From: an uncultured Prochlorococcus sp.
GTDB lineage: Bacteria > Cyanobacteriota > Cyanobacteriia > PCC-6307 > Cyanobiaceae
Assembly (NCBI GenBank): GCA_902573565.1
Contig: CACGKI010000007.1
Location: 1 to 64,000 of the forward strand
DNA: 64,000 nucleotides
Direction of reading: 5' to 3'
Part shown: positions 57,343-64,000 of the stretch, in pieces
How the letters are laid out: each line of letters begins with the position of its first letter
Numbering within the stretch: position 1 is the stretch's first letter
The notes under the pieces: generated by a model
Database searches by the model: none
Told to the model about the DNA's origin: nothing
Seen by the model: the letters and a program-made list of their open reading frames with translations, nothing else
Translations under genes and position numbers: made by a program

Positions 57343-57996
57343 ATGTCTATAGGAATTTTAGGAAAGAAATTGGGCATGTCCCAACTTTTCGACGAAAAAG
57401 GTAATGCTGTCCCAGTTACTCTTATTGAGGCTGGCCCTTGCCGTATAACTCAATTGAAAACTACAGCTTTGGATGGTTATACTGCCGTTCAGATAGGCTA
57501 TGGTTTGTCCAAAGAGAAGCATATAAGTAAACCTGAAAAGGGACATTTGTTGAAATCAGGTGAAGAATTTTTAAAGCATTTGAAAGAGTATAGGGTGGAA
57601 GAAACTTCTTCTTATGAAATAGGAAATCAAATAACTGTAAAAAGCTTTGAGGTTGGTCAAAAAGTTGATATCAGTGGCAAATCAATGGGTAGAGGTTTTG
57701 CTGGCTACCAAAAAAGACACGGTTTTAGTAGAGGTCCTATGAGTCATGGTTCAAAAAATCATAGAGCACCTGGATCTACAGGAGCAGGCACAACCCCTGG
57801 CAGAATCTATCCAGGGAAAAGAATGGCAGGAAGATATGGCGGTAAACAGATAACTACGAAAGGTTTGTTAGTTTTAAAAATTGATGATCAGAAAAATTTG
57901 CTTGTAGTGAAAGGCTCTGTCCCAGGAAAGCCTGGCTCAATTGTCAACATTAAGCCAAACAATATTGTAGGCAATAAAGGAGGTGAAAAATCATGA
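57343..57996 (+). CDS. rplC: 50S ribosomal protein L3
   Basis: A 217-residue early-assembly protein of the large subunit. Conserved segments are [32 protein letters not shown] (seen as [17 protein letters not shown]), [16 protein letters not shown] and [10 protein letters not shown]. It is the first gene of the cluster; rpsJ (S10) is not upstream. Its 3' end overlaps rplD by 4 bases. Confidence 0.97.
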   Translation: MSIGILGKKLGMSQLFDEKGNAVPVTLIEAGPCRITQLKTTALDGYTAVQIGYGLSKEKHISKPEKGHLLKSGEEFLKHLKEYRVEETSSYEIGNQITVKSFEVGQKVDISGKSMGRGFAGYQKRHGFSRGPMSHGSKNHRAPGSTGAGTTPGRIYPGKRMAGRYGGKQITTKGLLVLKIDDQKNLLVVKGSVPGKPGSIVNIKPNNIVGNKGGEKS

Positions 57997-58625
57997 CAAC
58001 ACTCGAAACTCTTAAGTGGGATGGTAAAAAATCAGGAAAAGTTACTCTTGATCTAGCGGTTGCTAAAGAAACTTCTTCTGCAGACTTAATCCATAGAGCA
58101 GTCCTTAGACAGCTTGCAAATAAAAGACAAGGTACAGCATCAACTTTGACAAGATCTGAAGTACGCGGAGGCGGTAGAAAGCCATACAAGCAGAAAGGTA
58201 CAGGAAGAGCTCGTCAAGGATCTATAAGGACACCCTTAAGACCTGGGGGCGGAATTATTTTTGGACCGAAGCCACGTTCTTACAATCTTGATATGAATCG
58301 TAAGGAACGAAGATTAGCTCTTAGAACTGCCCTTATGTCCAGAGTATCTGATATGAAGGCTGTTGAAGATTTTGGATCTACATTAAAACAGCCTAAAACA
58401 AGTGACATCATTAGTGGTCTTGCACGATTAGGGATACAAAAAACTGAAAAAGTTTTGGTTATTCTTGATAGCCCGTCCGATGTCATAAAAAAATCAATTA
58501 ATAATATTGAAAAAGTAAAACTAATAGCCGCCGATCAATTAAATGTATTTGATATTCTCAATGCTAATAAATTGGTAATTGGTCAATCAGCGATAAATAA
58601 AATTCAGGAGGTTTATGCATCATGA
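57993..58625 (+). CDS. rplD: 50S ribosomal protein L4
   Basis: A 210-residue protein that lines the exit tunnel. Key segments are [39 protein letters not shown] and [13 protein letters not shown]. In E. coli L4 also represses the S10 operon. A strong Shine-Dalgarno sequence (AGGAGGT) precedes the ATG inside the rplC end, so translation is coupled. It overlaps rplW by 4 bases. Confidence 0.97.
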   Translation: MTTLETLKWDGKKSGKVTLDLAVAKETSSADLIHRAVLRQLANKRQGTASTLTRSEVRGGGRKPYKQKGTGRARQGSIRTPLRPGGGIIFGPKPRSYNLDMNRKERRLALRTALMSRVSDMKAVEDFGSTLKQPKTSDIISGLARLGIQKTEKVLVILDSPSDVIKKSINNIEKVKLIAADQLNVFDILNANKLVIGQSAINKIQEVYAS

Positions 58626-58924
58626 GTAAATTATTCGATTCTCGTTTAGCCGATGTAATAAGAAAACCAGTTATTACTGAGAAAGCTACAAACGCACTAG
58701 ATCTTAATCAATATACTTTTGAAGTAGATCACAGAGCGGCAAAACCACAAATAAAAGCAGCTATAGAAGCCTTGTTTAGTGTTAAAGTCGTGGGAGTTAA
58801 TACTATGAATCCTCCCAGAAGAACAAGAAGAGTCGGAAAGTTTTCCGGTAAACGTTCTCAGGTCAAGAAGGCAATTGTACGTCTTGCTGAAGGAGACAAA
58901 ATCCAATTATTTCCAGAATCTTAA
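58622..58924 (+). CDS. rplW: 50S ribosomal protein L23
   Basis: A 100-residue protein at the tunnel exit, docking site for trigger factor and SRP. Conserved segments are [35 protein letters not shown] and [18 protein letters not shown]. The ATG lies in the rplD end behind AGGAGGT. It is followed by rplB after 12 bases. Confidence 0.97.
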   Translation: MSKLFDSRLADVIRKPVITEKATNALDLNQYTFEVDHRAAKPQIKAAIEALFSVKVVGVNTMNPPRRTRRVGKFSGKRSQVKKAIVRLAEGDKIQLFPES

Positions 58925-58936
58925 GGAGTTTTAATC

Positions 58937-59800
58937 ATGGCAATTCGTAAATTTAAACCTTATACCCCTGGCACTAGACAGAGAGTAGTTACTGATTTTA
59001 GTGAAATAACAAGTGCAAAACCTGAAAGATCACTCATAGTTCCAAAACATAGAGTTAAAGGCAGGAATAATCGTGGAGTTATTACTTGTCGTCATCGTGG
59101 AGGTGGTCACAAAAGGCAATATAGGTTAGTCGATTTTAGAAGAGATAAAAGAAACATTAAAGCTAAAGTTGCAGCTATACACTATGATCCTCATAGAAAT
59201 GCAAGGCTTGCACTTTTATTTTACGAAGATGGAGAGAAAAGATACATTATCGCTCCAGCTGGAGTAAAAGTTGGCCAAAATGTCATATCTGGAGAAAGTG
59301 TTCCAATCGAAGATGGAAATGCAATGCCACTATCTGTTATGCCATTAGGCTCTAGCGTTCATTGTGTAGAATTATATGCAGGAAGAGGTGCTCAGATGGT
59401 TAGATCAGCTGGAGCTAGTGCTCAAGTTATGGCAAAAGAAGGCGATTATGTTGCTTTAAAACTCCCATCTACTGAAGTAAGACTTGTTAGAAAAGAATGC
59501 TATGCAACTCTTGGAGAAGTTGGTAACTCAGAAATAAGAAATACTAGCTTAGGTAAAGCAGGGAGAAGAAGATGGCTTGGAAGAAGGCCTCAAGTAAGAG
59601 GAAGTGTAATGAACCCATGTGATCATCCACATGGAGGAGGAGAGGGGAAAGCACCAATTGGTAGAGCAGGTCCTGTTACTCCATGGGGTAAGCCAGCTCT
59701 TGGATTAAAGACACGTAAAAAGAACAAACCAAGTAATAAATTAGTAGTTCGAAGACGTCGTCGCGTTTCTAAGAGAAGTAGAGGAGGAAGAGACTCTTGA
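58937..59800 (+). CDS. rplB: 50S ribosomal protein L2
   Basis: A 287-residue protein near the peptidyl-transferase centre. It has [37 protein letters not shown] and the C-terminal signature [19 protein letters not shown], whose His residue is functionally important. An AAGGAG Shine-Dalgarno sequence precedes the ATG. rpsS follows after 37 bases. Confidence 0.97.
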   Translation: MAIRKFKPYTPGTRQRVVTDFSEITSAKPERSLIVPKHRVKGRNNRGVITCRHRGGGHKRQYRLVDFRRDKRNIKAKVAAIHYDPHRNARLALLFYEDGEKRYIIAPAGVKVGQNVISGESVPIEDGNAMPLSVMPLGSSVHCVELYAGRGAQMVRSAGASAQVMAKEGDYVALKLPSTEVRLVRKECYATLGEVGNSEIRNTSLGKAGRRRWLGRRPQVRGSVMNPCDHPHGGGEGKAPIGRAGPVTPWGKPALGLKTRKKNKPSNKLVVRRRRRVSKRSRGGRDS

Positions 59801-59837
59801 TTACTTCATCTATTAACTTATTTTCTATTTTATAAAC

Positions 59838-60116
59838 ATGGGACGTTCACTAAAAAAAGGACCTTTCATAGCAGATAGTTTGCTCAAAAAGGTTGAAAAA
59901 CAAAATACAGATAATGACAAGTCTGTAATAAAAACTTGGTCTAGAGCCTCTACGATTTTACCAGTCATGATTGGCCATACAATCGCTGTACATAATGGTA
60001 AGTCTCACATTCCTGTATTTATAACAGAACAAATGATTGGTCATAAACTCGGCGAATTTGCACCTACTCGCACTTACCGCGGTCATATTAGAGATAAAAA
60101 AGGAGCAAAATCATGA
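59838..60116 (+). CDS. rpsS: 30S ribosomal protein S19
   Basis: A 92-residue protein of the small-subunit head. Signature segments are [40 protein letters not shown] and [18 protein letters not shown]. No good Shine-Dalgarno sequence precedes it, unlike most of its neighbours. It overlaps rplV by 4 bases. Confidence 0.97.
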   Translation: MGRSLKKGPFIADSLLKKVEKQNTDNDKSVIKTWSRASTILPVMIGHTIAVHNGKSHIPVFITEQMIGHKLGEFAPTRTYRGHIRDKKGAKS

Positions 60117-60499
60117 CAAAAACACTTGAAACATCAAAAACAGCTATTGCTCATGGAAACTATGTTCGCGGATCAGCCTCTAAAGTAAGAAGAGTTTTGG
60201 ATCAAATAAGGGGTCGTTCATATAGAGATGCTTTAATTATGTTGGAATTTATGCCTTACAGATCTACTGATCCTATTACAAAAGTTCTACGATCTGCTGT
60301 CGCTAATGCAGAGCATAATCTAGGAATGGATCCATCTACCTTAGTTATTTCCTCTGCATGGGCTAACAATGGCCCCGTAATGAAGAGGTATAGGCCTAGA
60401 GCTCAAGGTAGGGCTTTTTCTATCAAAAAACAGACTTGCCATATAAGTATTTCTGTTGAATCTGCTTCTACTCAAACTAATGCGGAGGTACAAAACTAA
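60113..60499 (+). CDS. rplV: 50S ribosomal protein L22
   Basis: A 128-residue exit-tunnel protein. It has [36 protein letters not shown] and the C-terminal [18 protein letters not shown]. The C-terminal tail is slightly extended. AAGGAG precedes the ATG in the rpsS end. Its last base is the first of rpsC. Confidence 0.97.
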   Translation: MTKTLETSKTAIAHGNYVRGSASKVRRVLDQIRGRSYRDALIMLEFMPYRSTDPITKVLRSAVANAEHNLGMDPSTLVISSAWANNGPVMKRYRPRAQGRAFSIKKQTCHISISVESASTQTNAEVQN

Positions 60500-61230
60500 T
60501 GGGACATAAAATACATCCTTCTGGACTAAGATTAGGTATTACACAAGAGCATCGTTCTAAATGGTTTGCTACTTCTAAGACATATCCAATTCTTCTCCAA
60601 GAAGATTTTAAAATCCGTACTTTCATACAAAAAAAATATGGTGCAGCTGGAATTAGCGATGTATTAATTGCTAGAAAAGCTGATCAACTGGAACTTGAAT
60701 TAAAAACAGCAAGACCAGGGGTGATTGTTGGAAGACAAGGAAGCGGTATTGAAGAATTAAGAGCTGGAATTCAAAAAACTATAGGTGATAGGACAAGGCA
60801 AGTTAGGATAAATGTTGTAGAAGTTGAGCGTGTTGATGCTGATGCTTTTTTACTTGCTGAATATATTGCTCAACAACTGGAAAAAAGAGTTGCCTTCAGA
60901 AGAACTATAAGGATGGCCTTACAAAGGGCTCAAAGGGCTGGAGTTTTAGGTCTGAAAATACAAGTAGGGGGAAGGTTGAATGGTGCTGAAATTGCTAGAA
61001 CAGAATGGACCAGAGAAGGGAGAGTTCCTCTGCATACCTTGAGAGCTGAAATTGACTATGCAACACGTGAAGCTAATACAACTTACGGTGTTCTAGGTAT
61101 TAAAGTTTGGGTTTTCAAAGGTGAAGTTCTACCTAAAGAAGAACAAACTATCCCCGTGGGTGCAAGCCCTAAGAGAAAAGCTAGTAGAAGACCTCAGCAA
61201 TTTGAGGATCGTTCAAATGAGAATTCATAG
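60499..61230 (+). CDS. rpsC: 30S ribosomal protein S3
   Basis: A 243-residue protein at the mRNA entry channel. The KH domain has [19 protein letters not shown]. Other blocks are [18 protein letters not shown] and [20 protein letters not shown]. The C-terminal domain has [16 protein letters not shown] and a basic tail. A GGAGGT Shine-Dalgarno sequence lies upstream. rplP follows after 11 bases. Confidence 0.97.
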   Translation: MGHKIHPSGLRLGITQEHRSKWFATSKTYPILLQEDFKIRTFIQKKYGAAGISDVLIARKADQLELELKTARPGVIVGRQGSGIEELRAGIQKTIGDRTRQVRINVVEVERVDADAFLLAEYIAQQLEKRVAFRRTIRMALQRAQRAGVLGLKIQVGGRLNGAEIARTEWTREGRVPLHTLRAEIDYATREANTTYGVLGIKVWVFKGEVLPKEEQTIPVGASPKRKASRRPQQFEDRSNENS

Positions 61231-61241
61231 GAGGTATAAAA

Positions 61242-61724
61242 ATGCTTAGTCCAAAACGCACTAAATTCCGTAAACAACATAGAGGCAGAATGAGAGGGGT
61301 AGCCTCAAAAGGTAATACTATTGCTTTCGGTCAATTTGCTCTCCAAGCTCAAGACTGTGGATGGGTAACTGCACGTCAGATTGAAGCTAGCAGACGAGCC
61401 ATGACAAGATATATCAAACGTGGAGGTCAAATTTGGATAAGAATATTTCCTGATAAACCTGTAACCATGAGACCTGCTGAAACAAGAATGGGCTCTGGTA
61501 AAGGTAATCCAGAGTTTTGGGTTGCGGTTGTAAAACCTGGAAGGATACTTTTTGAAATGGGTGGTGAGGATATCACTGAGGAAATTGCAAAGGAAGCGAT
61601 GCGTCTGGCTCAATACAAACTTCCTGTAAAAACAAAATTTATCTCAACTGATAAGAATCTAGAAGAATCCTCCCTGAAAAAGACAAAAAATAGTAAAAAA
61701 TCTCAAGAGGAGGTTAAACAATGA
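61242..61724 (+). CDS. rplP: 50S ribosomal protein L16
   Basis: A 160-residue protein near the A-site. It has [37 protein letters not shown] and [20 protein letters not shown]. About 20 extra Lys/Ser-rich residues extend the usual C-terminus. AGGAGGT precedes the ATG. It overlaps rpmC by 4 bases. Confidence 0.97.
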   Translation: MLSPKRTKFRKQHRGRMRGVASKGNTIAFGQFALQAQDCGWVTARQIEASRRAMTRYIKRGGQIWIRIFPDKPVTMRPAETRMGSGKGNPEFWVAVVKPGRILFEMGGEDITEEIAKEAMRLAQYKLPVKTKFISTDKNLEESSLKKTKNSKKSQEEVKQ

Positions 61725-61939
61725 AAAACTCAGAGTCTCTTAAAGAATTTAAAAAATTAAATTCTGCTCAAATTACTGAAAAGATTGGCCAATTGCGAAA
61801 GGATCTTTTTGACTTGAGATTCAAGCAAGCTACAAGACAGCTCAATGAAACTCATAAATTCAAAATCATTAAGAAACAAGTTGCTCAATTACTAACTCTT
61901 AGTAAGAGTCAATCTGCTTCTCAAAAAACTTCTGATTAA
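61721..61939 (+). CDS. rpmC: 50S ribosomal protein L29
   Basis: A 72-residue two-helix protein at the tunnel exit. It contains [20 protein letters not shown] and the usual [27 protein letters not shown] Shine-Dalgarno sequence sits inside the rplP end. rpsQ follows after 9 bases. Confidence 0.94.
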   Translation: MKNSESLKEFKKLNSAQITEKIGQLRKDLFDLRFKQATRQLNETHKFKIIKKQVAQLLTLSKSQSASQKTSD

Positions 61940-61948
61940 TTATTAGTT

Positions 61949-62215
61949 ATGGCACTTAAAGAAAGAATTGGTACTGTTGTCAGCGACAAAATGGATAAAA
62001 CAGTTGTTGTTGCTGTTATTAACAGATATCCACATCCTACCTATAAAAAAATTGTAAGTAGAACTACACGATATAAGGCACATGATCCTGAAAACACATG
62101 TGTTTTAGGCGATCGAGTTAAAATTAGAGAAACTAGACCTCTTAGCGCTCATAAAAGATGGGCAATAGAAGAGATTCTCAATAAAACAAGTCAAACTAAG
62201 GAGGTTAAAAAATGA
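61949..62215 (+). CDS. rpsQ: 30S ribosomal protein S17
   Basis: An 88-residue OB-fold protein and primary 16S rRNA binder. It has [39 protein letters not shown] and [13 protein letters not shown]. There is no strong Shine-Dalgarno sequence. It overlaps rplN by 4 bases. Confidence 0.96.
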
Positions 62216-62577
62216 TACAACAAGAAACTTATTTAACAGTCGCTGATAATAGTGGTGCAAAAAGACTACAGTGTATTAGGGTGTTAGGCTCTAATAGAAG
62301 ATATGCTCATGTTGGTGATGTAATTGTTGCGACTGTAAAAGATGCTCTTCCGAATATGGGAGTTAAGAAATCTGAAGTCGTAAAAGCCGTTATCGTTAGA
62401 ACAAAAGCAACATTAAGAAGAAATACTGGTAATTCAATCAGATTTGATGATAATGCCGCCGTTTTGATTAATGAGGATAAGAATCCAAAAGGTACTAGGG
62501 TTTTTGGACCTGTAGCTAGAGAACTGCGAGATAAAAATTACACTAAGATTGTTTCTCTTGCTCCGGAGGTGATTTAA
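62212..62577 (+). CDS. rplN: 50S ribosomal protein L14
   Basis: A 121-residue protein at the subunit interface. It has [39 protein letters not shown] and [28 protein letters not shown] precedes the ATG. rplX starts directly after its stop codon. Confidence 0.97.
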
Positions 62578-62934
62578 ATGTTGGATTCATTAAAACAAAA
62601 GAAGAATTTCCAAAGAATAAAAATGAGAATCAAAACTGGAGATTTAGTAAAAGTAATTAACGGAAAGGAAAAAGGAAAAACTGGAGAAGTTTTAAAAACT
62701 ATCCCTCTTGAAAATAGGGTAGTAGTTAAAGGAATTAACCTTAGGACTAAACATGTAAAACCAACTCAGGAAGGAGAAACTGGAAGAATACTGACAGAAG
62801 AAGCATCTTTACATGCATCAAATGTAATGTTCTTCTCAAAGGAAAAAAATCTTACAAGTAAGATTGAATACTTTATTGATAAAAAGGGAGTTAAGAAAAG
62901 AAGACTGAAGAAAACTGGTGAAGTAATTGATTAA
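62578..62934 (+). CDS. rplX: 50S ribosomal protein L24
   Basis: A 118-residue KOW-domain protein that nucleates large-subunit assembly. The KOW segment is [20 protein letters not shown]. The first 15 residues ([15 protein letters not shown]) precede the usual MRIKTGD start. The ATG at 62578 has a GGAGGT Shine-Dalgarno sequence directly upstream, which supports the longer form over the internal Met at 62623. Confidence 0.95.
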   Translation: MLDSLKQKKNFQRIKMRIKTGDLVKVINGKEKGKTGEVLKTIPLENRVVVKGINLRTKHVKPTQEGETGRILTEEASLHASNVMFFSKEKNLTSKIEYFIDKKGVKKRRLKKTGEVID

Positions 62935-62975
62935 TTTTTCATCAGAAACCAGATTTAAACTTTTCCTAATTTATC

Positions 62976-62997
62976 AATTCTGACAAAGACCAGAATT
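62976..62997 (+). promoter_or_regulatory. Hairpin upstream of rplE
   Basis: AATTCTG (62976-62982) pairs perfectly with CAGAATT (62991-62997) around the eight-base loop ACAAAGAC. It ends 11 bases before the rplE ATG in the only sizeable gap (74 bases) of the cluster's second half, and is not followed by a T-run. It could be a translational control element or an RNA processing site. Confidence 0.45.
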
Positions 62998-63008
62998 AAC
63001 AAAAAATT

Positions 63009-63548
63009 ATGACTCTTAAAAATCGCTACAAAGAATCAATTAGACCAAAACTTTTAAAGGAACTTGGTCTTAAAAATATTCATCAAGTACCTAAAGTTGT
63101 TAAAGTCAACGTTAATAGAGGGCTTGGTGAGGCCGCTTCAAATTCAAAAGCTTTAGAGGCTTCTTTAAACGAAATGGCAACAATTACAGGACAAAAAGCC
63201 CTTGTAACTAGGGCTAAAAAAGCTATCGCGGGTTTTAAAATTCGTGAAGGTATGCCAATTGGTTGTACTGTAACTTTGAGAGGTGACAGAATGTATTCCT
63301 TTTTAGAGAGATTTATAAATCTAGCTTTGCCAAGAATAAGAGACTTTAGAGGAGTTAATCCAAAAAGTTTTGATGGGAGAGGTAATTACACCGTTGGAGT
63401 TAAAGAGCAATTAATTTTTCCTGAAATCTCTTTTGATAAAATAGATTCAATAAGAGGGATGGATATAACTATTGTCACTAGTGCGAGATCAGATCAAGAA
63501 GGTAAAGCTCTCTTGCAAGAGTTAGGAATGCCTTTTAGTAAGAATTAA
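63009..63548 (+). CDS. rplE: 50S ribosomal protein L5
   Basis: A 179-residue 5S rRNA-binding protein. It has [40 protein letters not shown] and [19 protein letters not shown]. No Shine-Dalgarno sequence is seen. rpsH, not rpsN, follows after 9 bases. Confidence 0.97.
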   Translation: MTLKNRYKESIRPKLLKELGLKNIHQVPKVVKVNVNRGLGEAASNSKALEASLNEMATITGQKALVTRAKKAIAGFKIREGMPIGCTVTLRGDRMYSFLERFINLALPRIRDFRGVNPKSFDGRGNYTVGVKEQLIFPEISFDKIDSIRGMDITIVTSARSDQEGKALLQELGMPFSKN

Positions 63549-63557
63549 ATTAAAACC

Positions 63558-63959
63558 ATGTCAAATCACGATCCTATTTCAGATATGCTTACTCGAATTA
63601 GAAATGCGAGTCAAAAAAAGCATACAACCACAACAATCCCAAGTTCAAAAATGTCCTTAAGTATTGCAAAAGTACTTCAAAAAGAGGGTTTTATTTCTGA
63701 CATTAACGAGGAAGGTGAAGGCTATAAGTCACAAATAATACTTGGGCTCAAATATAGTGGTAAAAATAAATTTCCTACTATTCGATCTATGCAAAGAGTT
63801 AGTAAACCTGGTTTGAGAATTTATAAAAATACCAGAGCTTTACCAAAAGTTCTTGGAGGTCTTGGAGTTGCTATAATATCTACTTCTAAAGGTGTTATGA
63901 GTGATCGTGATGCAAGGAAGCAAGGTATTGGAGGCGAAGTCCTTTGCTATGTTTATTAA
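63558..63959 (+). CDS. rpsH: 30S ribosomal protein S8
   Basis: A 133-residue 16S rRNA-binding protein. It has [37 protein letters not shown] and the C-terminal [20 protein letters not shown] with EVLCYVY. In E. coli S8 represses its own operon by binding mRNA near the L5 start. Confidence 0.97.
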   Translation: MSNHDPISDMLTRIRNASQKKHTTTTIPSSKMSLSIAKVLQKEGFISDINEEGEGYKSQIILGLKYSGKNKFPTIRSMQRVSKPGLRIYKNTRALPKVLGGLGVAIISTSKGVMSDRDARKQGIGGEVLCYVY

Positions 63960-63971
63960 GGAGGATTAATC

Positions 63972-64000
63972 ATGTCAAGAATTGGAAAAACACCAGTACT
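63972..64000 (+). CDS. rplF: 50S ribosomal protein L6, 5' end only
   Basis: The first nine codons, MSRIGKTPV, are the invariant start of L6 and are cut by the end of the window. AAGGAGG lies 7 bases before the ATG, and rpsH ends 12 bases upstream. Confidence 0.9.

Noticed and set aside
61305..61613. A 102-codon minus-strand frame opposite rplP
   Set aside because: Antisense shadow of the conserved L16 gene.

Overview
The window looks like a chromosome segment of a small-genome marine picocyanobacterium, most likely a high-light-type Prochlorococcus. The reasons are very A+T-rich DNA, tightly packed genes, oxygenic photosynthesis genes (psaC, psaD, ndhS, ndhN, hemF, crtD-like), the cyanobacterial panC-cmk fusion, a cyanobacterial-type glutamate-cysteine ligase, the clock-input protein LdpA, and a retained ho1-pebA-pebB bilin set with no phycobilisome gene nearby. 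The genus call is inference from gene content and composition. No alignment was run.

Layout. 0.1-7.9 kb: psaC, glmS, rimM divergent from ndhS, rnc, the RNase P RNA gene, tRNA-Arg(CCU), two small conserved genes and glgP. 8.0-12.5 kb: a co-directional run of a cation/proton antiporter, an alpha/beta hydrolase, a mutarotase-like protein and a DUF1537 kinase, facing icd. 14.2-20.8 kb: a small conserved gene, ho1-pebA-pebB, a low-molecular-weight phosphatase, panC-cmk, purM and a conserved hypothetical. 20.8-28.2 kb: an accessory islet ending at the 3' end of tRNA-Cys. It holds a small Cys-rich protein, an apparently frameshifted small gene, a His-rich membrane protein, a methyltransferase, a 48-codon ORF, and a cassette of DUF5989, carbamoyltransferase and SxtJ-like protein. 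An SGNH-like membrane-anchored protein closes it. 28.2-57.1 kb: core metabolism and maintenance genes, namely a lipid-A-disaccharide-synthase-like protein, RNase D, a cytochrome b6 haem-assembly factor, hemF, mrp, rodA, a degenerate sensor kinase, psaD, trpE, gshA, ppc, recF, speD, a LarE-like protein, a duplicated CobO-type ATPase, a MoeB/ThiF-rhodanese protein, a CAAD/CURT1-type protein, a fructosamine-kinase-like protein, crtD-like, tyrA, a DinG-like remnant, recA with a LexA box, a HAD phosphatase, ldpA-ndhN, and tRNA-Arg(CCG) and tRNA-Gln. 57.3-64.0 kb: the S10/spc ribosomal protein cluster from rplC to the first codons of rplF, without rpsJ in front and without rpsN between rplE and rpsH.

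How it fits together. Most of the window is streamlined housekeeping: photosystem I and NDH-1 subunits, tetrapyrrole and bilin synthesis, carbon fixation and storage (ppc, icd, glgP), amino-acid, nucleotide and cofactor synthesis, DNA repair and translation. The one clearly accessory part is the tRNA-Cys islet. Its carbamoyltransferase/SxtJ/DUF5989 set, methyltransferase and SGNH protein suggest modification of a surface glycan or small molecule. That is an inference, and nothing in the window identifies the substrate. I saw no CRISPR array, insertion sequence, integrase or prophage gene.
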